Shown piece by piece: positions 27,160-36,443 of a stretch of DNA of 64,000 nt. The DNA comes from Succinivibrionaceae bacterium. GTDB lineage: Bacteria > Pseudomonadota > Gammaproteobacteria > Enterobacterales > Succinivibrionaceae. Under the pieces are notes generated by a model that saw only the letters and a list, made by a program, of their open reading frames with translations, did no database searches and had not been told where the DNA came from. Position numbers and translations under genes: made by a program. Position 1 is the first letter of the stretch; each line of letters begins with the position of its first letter. The stretch lies in NCBI GenBank assembly GCA_019420905.1, contig JAHZGH010000006.1:1-64000 (forward strand), written 5' to 3'.

Positions 27160-27189
27160 TTGATGATAAAATTCAATTTTTAGTATAAA
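27160..27189 (+). promoter_or_regulatory. Possible lpxC promoter
   Basis: TTGATG (27160-27165) and TATAAA (27184-27189) with 18 bases between. It lies just after the ftsZ2 stop. If used, the hairpin at 27194-27231 would sit in the lpxC leader as well as end ftsZ2. Weak evidence. Confidence 0.35.
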
Positions 27190-27193
27190 ATGG

Positions 27194-27240
27194 AAGCGAT
27201 TTGCTATATTTGAAATGAAGGAAAATCGCTTTCTTTTTTT
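27194..27240 (+). terminator. Terminator after ftsZ2
   Basis: AAGCGATTT (27194-27202) pairs with AAATCGCTT (27223-27231) over a 20-base loop, followed by a long T-run. It separates ftsZ2 from lpxC. The large loop makes it weaker than the ftsZ1 terminator. Confidence 0.75.
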
Positions 27241-27266
27241 TAGTTAGCCATAAAGGGAGAACGGTC

Positions 27267-28211
27267 ATGACCAAACAACGTACTCTAAAGCAGCCTTTAT
27301 CAGCGACTGGTATCGGTTTGCATTCTGGATCAAAAGTACAAGTAAGCATGCGTCCTGCTCCTGCTAATACAGGTATCGTTTATACTCGTTGCGATTTAAA
27401 TCCGCCTGTAGTTATTCAGTGCTCAGCACAAAATGTGCGTGATACTCAGCTATGTACTGCTTTAGTTAATGACTCGGGCGTACGTATATCTACTGTAGAG
27501 CACCTTACAGCAGCATTAGCTGCTTTTGGTATTGATAATTTGTATATTGATGTCAATGCCCCTGAAATTCCTGTTATGGATGGTTCAGCTCAGCCTTGGA
27601 TTTATTTATTTGAATCTGTAGGAGTAGTTGAGCTTTCAGAAAGTAAGCGCTATTACAAGGTATTGCGTAAGGTAAGAGTAGAAAATGGAGATAAATGGGC
27701 AGAACTTAATCCATCAGTAGCTGGTTTTAATTTAGATCTGACCATTGATTTTAATCATCCTGCTATGGATAAGGATTTGCAGCATCTGCATTTTGATTTT
27801 TCAGGTCGTAATTTTGCAGATCAAATTGCTAAAGCGCGAACCTTCTGTTTTATGCGCGATGTTGAGTATATGCATGCACATCATCTAGCATTAGGCGGTT
27901 CTTTAGAAAATGCGGTAGTTTTAGATGATTTTAGAGTTGTAAATCCAGGCGGGTTGCGCAGTCCTGATGAATTTGTTCGTCATAAGATGTTAGATGCAAT
28001 TGGCGATTTATATATGAATGGTCATAGTATATTAGGTTCGTTTAAAGCCTATAAGACTGGCCATGACTTAAATAACCGCTTGCTTAAGGCTTTATTGTCT
28101 TCATCTGAGAATTATGAGGTTGTAACCTTAGATTCAAGAGCTCAGGCTAAGCAGGATATTGAATTTATTCAAAATAATGCTCAGCTTTTAGGCGGAAACC
28201 TATCTTTTTAA
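27267..28211 (+). CDS. lpxC: UDP-3-O-acyl-GlcNAc deacetylase LpxC
   Basis: Zinc enzyme catalysing the committed step of lipid A synthesis. 314 residues, slightly over E. coli's 305. Zinc ligands H79 (STVEHLTAALA), H239 and D243 (RHKMLDAIGD) and catalytic H266 (TGHDLNN) are in place. An AGGGAGA site precedes the ATG. LpxC normally follows ftsZ directly; here ftsZ2 lies between. Confidence 0.97.
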   Translation: MTKQRTLKQPLSATGIGLHSGSKVQVSMRPAPANTGIVYTRCDLNPPVVIQCSAQNVRDTQLCTALVNDSGVRISTVEHLTAALAAFGIDNLYIDVNAPEIPVMDGSAQPWIYLFESVGVVELSESKRYYKVLRKVRVENGDKWAELNPSVAGFNLDLTIDFNHPAMDKDLQHLHFDFSGRNFADQIAKARTFCFMRDVEYMHAHHLALGGSLENAVVLDDFRVVNPGGLRSPDEFVRHKMLDAIGDLYMNGHSILGSFKAYKTGHDLNNRLLKALLSSSENYEVVTLDSRAQAKQDIEFIQNNAQLLGGNLSF

Positions 28212-28214
28212 ATT

Positions 28215-28742
28215 ATGCGTATTTTAAATGGCTGGCTCTGTGGCGTTAGGCAGGTGCCAGTCAAGCATTTCGGCGCACGCCCAGCACCTTTAGATATATC
28301 TTTAGTTGTTATTCATTCCATTTCTTTGCCACCTCAGCATTTCGGCGGGTATTATGTAGATGCCCTGTTTACGGGAAATTTAAATCCTGCCGTTCATCCT
28401 TATTTTAAAAATATTTGTTCTTTAGAGCTGTCATCGCATTTATTTATCGATCGAGCGGGCAGGATTACGCAATATGTATCTTTTTTAGATCGGGCCTGGC
28501 ATGCAGGCAGATCCGAATATAAAGGTCGTAAAGAGTGCAATGATTATAGTATCGGAATTGAGCTTGAGGGGAGTGATTATTGCGCTTACACTATAGCTCA
28601 ATACAAAAGCTTAAATAAGGTGCTGCAGAGTTTATATAAGGCTTATCCTCGTACTCGAGGAGCTTTAGCCGGCCATAATGAGGTTGCTCCTTTGCGAAAA
28701 ACAGATCCAGGAATATATTTTGCGTGGAAGTTCTTTCGCTAA
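28215..28742 (+). CDS. ampD: 1,6-anhydro-MurNAc-L-alanine amidase AmpD
   Basis: Cytoplasmic zinc amidase that recycles anhydro-muropeptides and thereby limits AmpR-type beta-lactamase induction. 175 residues. Zinc ligands H34, H154 and D164, and catalytic E116 and K162, fall at the E. coli positions. The ATG lies 3 bases after the lpxC stop without a clear ribosome site, suggesting coupled translation with lpxC. ampE, its usual partner, is not present. Confidence 0.94.
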   Translation: MRILNGWLCGVRQVPVKHFGARPAPLDISLVVIHSISLPPQHFGGYYVDALFTGNLNPAVHPYFKNICSLELSSHLFIDRAGRITQYVSFLDRAWHAGRSEYKGRKECNDYSIGIELEGSDYCAYTIAQYKSLNKVLQSLYKAYPRTRGALAGHNEVAPLRKTDPGIYFAWKFFR

Positions 28743-28807
28743 GTTTTTCTATATAAATCTTGTTATAAATAATTTTTAAAAATCATATAAGATTAAAGGT
28801 AGATTGA

Positions 28808-31366
28808 ATGTCAGCATATCTTGAAGATTATTTTTCTATGGTCTCTGAGCGTAAAAAGCTCGGAATTGAGCCTTTAGCTCTTACTGAAGCTCAGACTAAG
28901 GCTGTATGTGAACTTTTAAAACAGCCGCCTTTAGACAGCAATCAAGATTTTTTATACTTATTAAAGTATAGAGTTAACCCTGGCGTAGACAAGTCGTCAA
29001 AGATAAAAGCAGACTTTTTGTATGAGTTAGCTTGTGGCAGAAGCGTATCTCCTTTAATTGATAAAAAAGCTGCTGTAGAAATGTTAGGCCAGATGCGTGG
29101 CGGATATAATGTTTCATATCTTATAGCTCTTTTAGATAATTCTGATTTAGCTTTAGAAGCACAGCAAGCCTTAGAGCACACTTTATTGGTTTACAGTGCT
29201 TTTGATGATGTTTTAGCTAAGGCAAAGCAGGGTAATGTATACGCTAAAGCAGTAATTGATAGCTGGGCTCAGGCTAAGTGGTTTTCAAGCGCACCTAAAT
29301 TTCCAGAAACTATAACCTTAAAGGTATTTAAGGTTGCAGGAGAGATCAATACTGATGATTTTTCTCCTGCTCCTGATGCCTGGTCACGGCCAGATATTCC
29401 TTTGCATGCTACAGCAATGTTTAAATTTTCACGCCCGGATATAAAGCCTGACTGTGAAGGGGTTAAGGGCCCGATGAAGCTTATTGAAAAATTGAAAGCT
29501 GATGGGCTGCCTTTATTGTTTGCAGGTGATGTTGTGGGTACTGGCTCATCACGCAAGAGTGCGGCAAATTCTTTGATTTGGCATATTGGTAGGGATATTC
29601 CTTTTGTTCCAAATAAACGTGAAGGCGGTATTGTCTTAGGCGGTAAAATTGCGCCTATTTTCTATACTACTTTAGAGGATTCTGGAGCTTTGCCGCTTGA
29701 ATGTGATGTTCAGAAGTTAAAACAAGCTCAAGTTGTTGATCTTAAAGTTTATGAAGGAATTCTGTGCGATCACGAAAGTGGAGAAATTCTATCTAGATTT
29801 GAGTTAAAGACTCCTACTTTATTAGATGAGGTAAGAGCCGGCGGCAGAATTCGCTTAATTATTGGCAAAGATTTAACTAATCGTGCGCGTAAAGCTTTAG
29901 GATTACCTCCAAGTGAAGTTTTTGCAAAAGCTTTGGAGGTTAAGGCTCAAGGAGGATTTACTCGTGCACAAAAGATTGTCGGCAAAGCCTGCGGACTTCC
30001 AGGAGTCCGTCCTGGTCAGTATTGTGAGCCTGTAATAAGTACTGTAGGTTCTCAAGACACTACAGGACCTATGACGCGAGATGAAATTATCGATTTAGCC
30101 TGCTTGAAGTTTAATGCGCCATTAGTTATGCAGTCTTTTTGTCATACTGCAGCTTATCCTAAAAAAGTTGATGTTAAGACTCATCATACTTTGCCTCAAT
30201 TTATTCAAGAGCGTGGAGGCGTAGCTTTACATCCTGGTGATGGCGTAATTCATTCTTGGTTAAACCGTATGTGTTTACCTGACACAGTTGGTACAGGCGG
30301 AGATTCTCATACTCGTATGCCTTTAGGAATTTCTTTTGCCGCAGGCTCAGGTTTAGTAGCCTTTGCTGCAGCTGCGGGGATGATTCCTTTAGATATGCCT
30401 AAGTCTATTTTGATTCGCTTTACAGGAAAGAGACGCCCCGGTATTACACTGCGAGATTTGGTGCACGCTATTCCGTATTTTGCAAGACGACAGGGCTTAT
30501 TAACTGTAGAGAAGCAGGGTAAGAAAAATATTTTTTCAGGTAAGATTATTGAGATAGAAGGTCTTGAGGATTTATCTGTTGAACATGCCTTTGAGCTTGC
30601 TGATGCTTCAGCTGAAAGATCCGCTGCAGCTTGCGCCATTAAGCTTGGCAAAGAATCTGTTTGTGCCTATTTAAAATCTAATATTGCTCTATTAAAGCGA
30701 ATGGTTGATGAGGGATATGGGGATTCTAAGGCTTTGCTTTCAAGAGCTCAGGCAATGGAGGCGTGGATAGCAAATCCGGAGTTGATTGAAGCTGATCCTG
30801 ATTGTAGTTATGAGTATGTACTAGAAATAAATCAAGATGAGATTTTAGAGCCAATTTTGTGTGCACCTAATGATCCTGATGATGCAAGATTATTATCAGA
30901 GGTCGCTAATACTAAGATCGATGAGGTTTTTATTGGTTCATGCATGACGAATATCGGTCATTATCGAGCCGCAGCAGCAATTTTTGCAAATCAAAAATCA
31001 GAGGTTCCTGTTAGATTATGGCTGACTCCTCCTACAAAAATGGATCGTCAGGAGCTAAGCGATGAAGGCTTGCTCTCTATATTCGGCAAGTTAGGGGCAA
31101 GAGTGGAGATTCCTGGTTGTAGTTTGTGTATGGGTAATCAGGCTCGCGTACGAGACAATGCTACAGTTATTTCTACATCTACTCGTAATTTCCCAAATCG
31201 TCTAGGTAACGGTGCAAATGTCTACTTAGGAAGTGCGGAGCTAGCAGCTGTAAGCGCAATGTTAGGGTATTTGCCTCCTGTAGAGGAGTATTTTAAAGCT
31301 ACTTCTGTATTAAATGGGCATGAAGAGCAGATATATTCTCTATTAGATTTTTCTAAATCCTTATAA
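28808..31366 (+). CDS. acnB: Aconitate hydratase B
   Basis: [4Fe-4S] enzyme interconverting citrate and isocitrate. 852 residues with the AcnB domain order: N-terminal HEAT-like domain (1-160), swivel domain (about 165-385, GDVVGTGSSRKSA), then the catalytic domains. Cluster ligands are recognisable in GSCMTN (about 712-717) and CSLCMGNQ (about 772-779). An AAAGGT site precedes the ATG. Followed by mdh, but a separate promoter for mdh is visible, so the two are not necessarily one operon. Confidence 0.97.
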   Translation: MSAYLEDYFSMVSERKKLGIEPLALTEAQTKAVCELLKQPPLDSNQDFLYLLKYRVNPGVDKSSKIKADFLYELACGRSVSPLIDKKAAVEMLGQMRGGYNVSYLIALLDNSDLALEAQQALEHTLLVYSAFDDVLAKAKQGNVYAKAVIDSWAQAKWFSSAPKFPETITLKVFKVAGEINTDDFSPAPDAWSRPDIPLHATAMFKFSRPDIKPDCEGVKGPMKLIEKLKADGLPLLFAGDVVGTGSSRKSAANSLIWHIGRDIPFVPNKREGGIVLGGKIAPIFYTTLEDSGALPLECDVQKLKQAQVVDLKVYEGILCDHESGEILSRFELKTPTLLDEVRAGGRIRLIIGKDLTNRARKALGLPPSEVFAKALEVKAQGGFTRAQKIVGKACGLPGVRPGQYCEPVISTVGSQDTTGPMTRDEIIDLACLKFNAPLVMQSFCHTAAYPKKVDVKTHHTLPQFIQERGGVALHPGDGVIHSWLNRMCLPDTVGTGGDSHTRMPLGISFAAGSGLVAFAAAAGMIPLDMPKSILIRFTGKRRPGITLRDLVHAIPYFARRQGLLTVEKQGKKNIFSGKIIEIEGLEDLSVEHAFELADASAERSAAACAIKLGKESVCAYLKSNIALLKRMVDEGYGDSKALLSRAQAMEAWIANPELIEADPDCSYEYVLEINQDEILEPILCAPNDPDDARLLSEVANTKIDEVFIGSCMTNIGHYRAAAAIFANQKSEVPVRLWLTPPTKMDRQELSDEGLLSIFGKLGARVEIPGCSLCMGNQARVRDNATVISTSTRNFPNRLGNGANVYLGSAELAAVSAMLGYLPPVEEYFKATSVLNGHEEQIYSLLDFSKSL

Positions 31367-31453
31367 AAATTTTTTAAAATTTAGATAAGGCAGGAAAATT
31401 TATTATTAAAAATGCGTTGTGAGATTTTTTTTCTAAGTCTTATGGCGCATTAT

Positions 31454-31462
31454 TGTTATAAT
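31454..31462 (+). promoter_or_regulatory. mdh promoter, extended -10
   Basis: TGTTATAAT is an extended -10 (TGn plus perfect TATAAT) with no clear -35, 70 bases before mdh. The leader carries AGCAGG/CCTGCT arms around 31475-31498. Confidence 0.6.
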
Positions 31463-31531
31463 AGTAACGATCAGAGCAGGATGGTTATCAAGCCTGCTAA
31501 CTGAAAAGAATTTTTTTTTTAGGAGTAACAC

Positions 31532-32491
31532 ATGAAAGTTGCAGTTTTAGGCGCAGCCGGTGGTATCGGCCAGCCTTTATCAATGATTCTCAAAAATCAG
31601 CTTCCGGCCGGTTCTGAGCTCAGCCTCTATGACGTCGCACCTTTTACCCCGGGTGTTGCCAAAGACCTCAGCCATATTCCTACTGATGTTTGTGTTGAGG
31701 GCTTTACTGGTGATGATTTACCTAAGGCTTTAGAAGGCTGTGATGTTGTTGTCATCCCTGCTGGTGTAGCTCGTAAGCCTGGCATGACCCGTGATGACCT
31801 GTTCAACATCAATGCAGGAATTATTGCTAACTTAGTTAGAAATTGCGCTAAGGTTTGCCCTAAGGCTTGCATTTGCATTATCACTAACCCAGTCAACTCC
31901 ACTGTACCTCTCGCAGCTGAAGTTTTAAAGGCAGAGGGTGTATACGATAAGCATCGTTTATTTGGTGTTTCTGTATTAGATGTTTTACGTTCAGAGACTT
32001 TCTTAGCCGACGAATTAGGCATTTCTCGCGAGCGTATCTTAGTTCCGGTAATCGGCGGTCACAGCGGCACCACTATTTTACCTTTAATTTCTAAGGTTAT
32101 TGGTCACGAGAAGATTTCTGCTGAGCGCATTGAGGCTTTAACTGCTCGCATTCAGAATGCTGGTACTGAGGTTGTTGAAGCTAAAGCTGGCGCAGGCTCT
32201 GCAACCTTATCTATGGCATGTGCAGGTGCTCGTTTTGCTTTAAAGGTTGTTAAGGGATTATGTGGCGAGCCAGGCGTTTGCGAATACGGCTTCGTTGAGG
32301 GTGACGGCAAGTATACTCCGTTCTTTGCTCAGGGTGTTCGCTTTGGCAAGAATGGCTGGGAAGAGACCTTAGATATCGGCGAAATTTCAGCTTATGAGCA
32401 GAAAGTTTTAGATGAGGCTATTCCTCAGTTAAAGACTAACATCGAGAAGGGTGTTAAGTTTGCTCACGAGTGGTTAGAAAAGAACAAGTAA
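31532..32491 (+). CDS. mdh: Malate dehydrogenase (NAD)
   Basis: Interconverts malate and oxaloacetate; in succinate-forming anaerobes it runs toward malate on the reductive branch. 319 residues with the NAD loop VLGAAGGIGQ (5-14), substrate Arg region RKPGMTRDDLF (about 80-90), VTNPVNSTVP-type block, and catalytic His in VIGGHSG (about 174-180). Codon choice is strongly biased and differs from its neighbours (more CTC, GTC and GGC at the start), suggesting very high expression. Confidence 0.97.
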   Translation: MKVAVLGAAGGIGQPLSMILKNQLPAGSELSLYDVAPFTPGVAKDLSHIPTDVCVEGFTGDDLPKALEGCDVVVIPAGVARKPGMTRDDLFNINAGIIANLVRNCAKVCPKACICIITNPVNSTVPLAAEVLKAEGVYDKHRLFGVSVLDVLRSETFLADELGISRERILVPVIGGHSGTTILPLISKVIGHEKISAERIEALTARIQNAGTEVVEAKAGAGSATLSMACAGARFALKVVKGLCGEPGVCEYGFVEGDGKYTPFFAQGVRFGKNGWEETLDIGEISAYEQKVLDEAIPQLKTNIEKGVKFAHEWLEKNK

Positions 32492-32520
32492 TATATTATT
32501 TAAAGATTACTTATTTATAA

Positions 32521-32549
32521 AAAAACGGTCACAAGGTGGCCGTTTTTTT
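32521..32549 (+). terminator. Terminator of mdh
   Basis: AAAAACGGTCAC pairs with GTGGCCGTTTTT (12 bp with one G-T) over an AAG loop, then T to 32549. Confidence 0.93.
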
Positions 32550-32694
32550 ATAAATATAGCTTAATAGGTAATTTTGTCATTGCATTATCTCTTTGAGATA
32601 TAATAGGCTTAATTATCCGTCCTGGAGCTTGCCTGTAAATTTTGGTTCAAGTTTTTAGGAGGTTACCAATTATCGATCTGTCACGAGGAATTTC

Positions 32695-34074
32695 ATGTTT
32701 GATAATCTGACACAACGACTTAACCGTACTTTAAAAAATATAAGCGGTCAGGGCCGCATTACTGAGGATAATATTAAAGATACCTTACGTGAGGTACGTA
32801 CTGCTCTGTTAGAGGCAGATGTGGCCTTGCCGGTAGTAAAATCCTTTACTTCCAGAGTTAAAGAGCGGGCTTTAGGTCAACAAGTCAGCTTGAGCTTAAG
32901 TCCAGGACAGGAATTTATAAAATGTGTTTACAATGAGCTTGTCAACACTATGGGAGGAGAGACTTCCGAGATAAATTTAGCTCATCAGCCGCCAGCTGTT
33001 ATTTTATTAGCAGGCCTTCAGGGTGCAGGTAAGACTACTTCTGCAGCTAAGTTAGCTTTATACCTTAAGGATAAGCTTAAGAAAAAAGTTATGCTGGTTT
33101 CTGTGGATACTTACAGACCTGCCGCTATGGATCAGTTAAAAACTTTGGCAACAGAGGTAGGAGTTGATTGCTACCCATCTAATCTTAAGGATAAGCCTTT
33201 AGATATAGCTAAATTTGCTTTAAACGAAGCAAAGCTTAGGGCTTATGACGTTCTCATTATTGATACGGCAGGACGTCTTGCTGTAGATGAATTTATGATG
33301 AATGAAGTGAAAGAAATTCATTCAGCTGTAGATCCTATCGAAACTATGTTTGTTGTTGACGCCATGACTGGTCAGGATGCAGCAAATACAGCTAAGGCTT
33401 TTTCAGAGGCTTTGCCTTTAACTGGCGTTATTTTAACTAAAGCCGATGGCGATGCTCGTGGCGGCGCTGCATTATCTGTAAAAGAGATTACAGGAAAGCC
33501 GATTAAATTTATCGGTATGGGAGAAAAGGTCGTTGCCTTAGAGCCGTTCCATCCTGATCGCATTGCTTCTCGTATTTTAGATATGGGAGATCTGCTGTCT
33601 TTAATTGAAGATTTACAACAGCATGCCGATTTGGACAATGCTAAGAAGATGGCAGAGAAAATTCGTAAGGGGCAGGGATTTACTTTAGATGATTTTCTAG
33701 ATCAAATCGCACAGATGAAAAAAATGGGAGGAATGTCTTCTCTATTAGATAAGCTTCCTGGTATGGGCTCTATGGCAGAGCAAATAAAAGGTCAGGTTAA
33801 TGACAAGATGATATCTCATATGGAGGCAATCATTTTATCAATGACCAAGAAAGAGCGTGAACATCCTGAGATTATCAAGGCGTCGCGAAAAAAACGTATC
33901 GCTATGGGCGCTGGAGTAAAGATTCAAGAGGTAAATCAGCTGCTGAAGCAGTTTGAGACGACTCGTCATATGATGCGTAAATTTGGTAAAGGCGGCATAC
34001 GTAAGATGGCCGGCGCTATGCGCGGTATGATGGGCGGCATGGGCGCCTTTGGCAATATGTTCCGTCGTTATTAG
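32695..34074 (+). CDS. ffh: Signal recognition particle protein Ffh
   Basis: GTPase that binds 4.5S RNA and signal sequences and brings ribosomes to FtsY at the membrane. 459 residues: N domain (1-90), G domain with GLQGAGKT (107-114), DTAGRLA and TKADGDARGG, and a Met-rich M domain (about 300-459) ending in repeated GM. A TATAAT at 32599-32604 may be its promoter. Next is rpsP, the usual order in gammaproteobacteria. Confidence 0.97.
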   Translation: MFDNLTQRLNRTLKNISGQGRITEDNIKDTLREVRTALLEADVALPVVKSFTSRVKERALGQQVSLSLSPGQEFIKCVYNELVNTMGGETSEINLAHQPPAVILLAGLQGAGKTTSAAKLALYLKDKLKKKVMLVSVDTYRPAAMDQLKTLATEVGVDCYPSNLKDKPLDIAKFALNEAKLRAYDVLIIDTAGRLAVDEFMMNEVKEIHSAVDPIETMFVVDAMTGQDAANTAKAFSEALPLTGVILTKADGDARGGAALSVKEITGKPIKFIGMGEKVVALEPFHPDRIASRILDMGDLLSLIEDLQQHADLDNAKKMAEKIRKGQGFTLDDFLDQIAQMKKMGGMSSLLDKLPGMGSMAEQIKGQVNDKMISHMEAIILSMTKKEREHPEIIKASRKKRIAMGAGVKIQEVNQLLKQFETTRHMMRKFGKGGIRKMAGAMRGMMGGMGAFGNMFRRY

Positions 34075-34083
34075 ATCAAATTT

Positions 34084-34108
34084 AGCCGTGTCATTTATTT
34101 GCACGGCT
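34084..34108 (+). terminator. Hairpin after ffh (weak or partial terminator)
   Basis: AGCCGTG (34084-34090) pairs with CACGGCT (34102-34108). The following bases are not a clean T-run, so termination may be partial. The rpsP promoter begins 4 bases later. Confidence 0.5.
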
Positions 34109-34111
34109 ATC

Positions 34112-34139
34112 TTGAAATTTTCTCTGAAAAGTGTATAAT
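34112..34139 (+). promoter_or_regulatory. rpsP-rimM-trmD-rplS promoter
   Basis: TTGAAA (34112-34117) and TATAAT (34134-34139) with 16 bases between. It gives the ribosomal-protein operon its own start separate from ffh. Confidence 0.75.
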
Positions 34140-34215
34140 CCCTCCACTGTATTTTAGTAATCTTTGATGATTGATAAAATCATCATTTCTTTTTTATAAA
34201 CATAGGTATTACGAA

Positions 34216-34569
34216 ATGGTAGTCATTCGTTTACGCCGTTTAGGCGCTAAAAAACGTCCTTTCTATCACGTCATCGTTGCAGATTCTCGTTTTGCAGCTT
34301 CTGGCCGTTTTATTGAGCAGGTTGGTTTCTTCAACCCTATCGCTACTGGTAAAGAAGTTCGTCTGCGTCTTGACATGGAAGCTATTAATGCTTGGATTTC
34401 TAAGGGTGCTCAGCCATCTGATCGCGTTAAGCAGCTCATCAAAGAAAATGAAATGGGTGAAGAGGCTGTTTTACAGGCTCGTGCCGCTAAGCGTGAAGCT
34501 GTTTTAGCTGCTCGTAAGGCTGCTGCTGAGGCTAAGGCTCAGGAAGAAGCCCAGGCTGCTGAGGCTTAA
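34216..34569 (+). CDS. rpsP: 30S ribosomal protein S16, with Ala/Glu-rich tail
   Basis: Small-subunit assembly protein. The frame is open from 34171, but ATG 34216 gives the normal start MVVIRLRRLGAKKRPFYHV. 117 residues against 82 in E. coli; the extra 35 residues are a C-terminal tail rich in A, E, K and R (AKREAVLAARKAAAEAKAQE), probably a helical extension. Heads the rpsP-rimM-trmD-rplS operon. Confidence 0.97.
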   Translation: MVVIRLRRLGAKKRPFYHVIVADSRFAASGRFIEQVGFFNPIATGKEVRLRLDMEAINAWISKGAQPSDRVKQLIKENEMGEEAVLQARAAKREAVLAARKAAAEAKAQEEAQAAEA

Positions 34570-34574
34570 TTAAG

Positions 34575-35111
34575 ATGTCTGCGCAAGCAGATGATATTCC
34601 GCGTCTTATGGGACGCTTAGGTTCGTCCTATGGCATTAAAGGCTGGATGAAAATACAGTCTTATGCAAGCAAACCTGAAAACCTTTTTGACTACTCGCCA
34701 TGGTTTATCCGCCGGCGCGGGGCGAAATGGCGTGAGGTTCAGGTTGAAGATTGGAAGCCGCATGGCAAAGATTTTATTGTCAAATTGCAAGCGGTACATA
34801 CCCCAGAAGAGGCAAAACTCTATGCAGGTATGGAAATCGGGATCAGGCGCTCAAGCCTCCCGCCTGCCGCCGAAGGCACGCTTTATCTTATAGACTTAAT
34901 TGGTTGTGAGGTAATCGGTCTTGACGGTATAAAGCTCGGCAAAGTGTCGGGAATTAGGGATCAAGGAGCTGCTCCTATTATGGAAGTATCTCCCTCTGAC
35001 CACCTGGCATCGGGAAAACAAATTTTAATCCCGTATGTCGTAGGTCCAATTGTTACAGCAGTCGATCTCAATGCTAAGACAATTTGGGCAGAGTGGGGTG
35101 TGGACTATTAA
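34575..35111 (+). CDS. rimM: 16S rRNA processing and maturation factor RimM
   Basis: Binds S19 and helps mature the 30S head. 178 residues: N-terminal RimM domain (GRLGSSYGIKGWMKI, about 11-25) and a C-terminal PRC-barrel domain (LYLIDLIGCEVIGLDG onwards). It starts 5 bases after rpsP with a weak ribosome site and ends 2 bases before trmD, so translation is likely coupled. Confidence 0.95.
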   Translation: MSAQADDIPRLMGRLGSSYGIKGWMKIQSYASKPENLFDYSPWFIRRRGAKWREVQVEDWKPHGKDFIVKLQAVHTPEEAKLYAGMEIGIRRSSLPPAAEGTLYLIDLIGCEVIGLDGIKLGKVSGIRDQGAAPIMEVSPSDHLASGKQILIPYVVGPIVTAVDLNAKTIWAEWGVDY

Positions 35112-35113
35112 CC

Positions 35114-35851
35114 ATGTGGTTTGGTGTAGTTTCGCTCTTTCCGGAAATGTTTAGTGCTGTTACTAAAAATGGAGTAACCAGACGGGCGTGTGAACGCGGT
35201 TTAATTAGCGTTAACACGTATAATCCGCGGGATTTTACTCATGATAAGTATCAGACTGTGGACGATAAGCCTTATGGTGGCGGCCCAGGAATGCTTATGA
35301 AAGTACAGCCCTTGAGAGATGCTATTGAGGCAGCTCGTAAAGATGCACCATCCGGAACAAAAGTTGTGTGCATGTCTCCACAGGGTATACAACTAAATCA
35401 CTCTCTGGTCACACGATTCTCAAGCTGGGGTTCTATGATCTTAGTTAGCGGACGCTACGAAGGCATAGACGAGCGCGTCCTTCAGAAAGAAGTCGATCTG
35501 GAGGTTTCTATCGGTGATTATGTCTTGTCAGGGGGTGAGCTTCCTGCCATGTGTATCATCGATGCGGTTTCACGAATGGTTCCAGGTGTTCTTGGTAATA
35601 TTCGTAATGCCGAGGAAGATACTTTTGCAGAGGGGCTGCTGCATTTTCCTCAGTATACTAGACCTGAGGTTATTGATGGAATGGAAGTTCCTGAAGTATT
35701 ATTAAGCGGCGACCATGCAAGGATCAAAAAGTGGCGCTTGATGCAAGCTTTAGGGCGTACTTATGATAGGCGACCTGATTTGCTCAAAGACCGGATTTTG
35801 GATAAAACTGAGACGGAGCTTTTAAACGAATATCTTCGTCAACGTTCATAA
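35114..35851 (+). CDS. trmD: tRNA (guanine(37)-N1)-methyltransferase TrmD
   Basis: Makes m1G37 in tRNAs with G36, preventing +1 frameshifts. A longer frame starts at 35084, but ATG 35114 gives the family start MWFGVVSLFPEMF and 245 residues. SPOUT-knot motifs visible are KPYGGGPGMLM (about 55-65), SGRYEGIDERV and SIGDYVLSGGE (about 130-140). Confidence 0.97.
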   Translation: MWFGVVSLFPEMFSAVTKNGVTRRACERGLISVNTYNPRDFTHDKYQTVDDKPYGGGPGMLMKVQPLRDAIEAARKDAPSGTKVVCMSPQGIQLNHSLVTRFSSWGSMILVSGRYEGIDERVLQKEVDLEVSIGDYVLSGGELPAMCIIDAVSRMVPGVLGNIRNAEEDTFAEGLLHFPQYTRPEVIDGMEVPEVLLSGDHARIKKWRLMQALGRTYDRRPDLLKDRILDKTETELLNEYLRQRS

Positions 35852-35883
35852 AGAATTTGTATATTTTTTAAAGGTACATAAAC

Positions 35884-36234
35884 ATGGCCAGCAATCCTAT
35901 TATTGATGCTCTTGAGAAAGAGCAGATTCGTACTGATATTCCTGACTTTAAGGCCGGTGATTCCGTACGTGTTGAGGTAAAAGTTGTTGAAGGTGATAAG
36001 ACCCGTTTACAGGCTTTCGAGGGTAATGTTATTGCTAAGCGCAACCGTGGATTAAATTCTTCTTTCACCGTTCGCAAGATTTCCTCTGGCGAAGGCGTTG
36101 AGCGTGTATTCCAGACCCATTCTCCGTTAATTTCTTCTATCACTGTTACCCGTCGTGGTGATGTTCGCCGTGCTAAGCTTTACTATTTACGTGATCGTTC
36201 TGGTAAGGCTGCTCGTATCCGCGAGAAGGTTTAA
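35884..36234 (+). CDS. rplS: 50S ribosomal protein L19
   Basis: Large-subunit protein at the 30S interface. 116 residues, usual length, with IPDFKAGDSVRVEVKVVEG, FEGNVIAKRNRG and the C-terminal RRAKLYYLRDRSGKAARI. Last gene of its operon, closed by the terminator at 36281-36314. Confidence 0.98.
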   Translation: MASNPIIDALEKEQIRTDIPDFKAGDSVRVEVKVVEGDKTRLQAFEGNVIAKRNRGLNSSFTVRKISSGEGVERVFQTHSPLISSITVTRRGDVRRAKLYYLRDRSGKAARIREKV

Positions 36235-36280
36235 TTATTAGAAATTACACCTTTTAGTCTAATAGAATTCTGCTAAATAC

Positions 36281-36314
36281 AAGAGATCTCTAAGCTAAGA
36301 GATCTCTTTTTTTT
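36281..36314 (+). terminator. Terminator of the rpsP-rplS operon
   Basis: AAGAGATCTCT (36281-36291) pairs with AGAGATCTCTT (36298-36308), 6-base loop, followed by T to 36314. Each arm contains the palindrome AGAGATCTCT. Confidence 0.9.
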
Positions 36315-36443
36315 AATAAAAAAGCTAATAACTTAACGTTGTCTTAATTTTTTACGTAAGGCAATATTTTTTAGAGGATTGTTATAAAACTTCTTAAGGA
36401 AAGTAATAGAGCAGCATAATGAATACGGAGTGGTTTTTATAAT

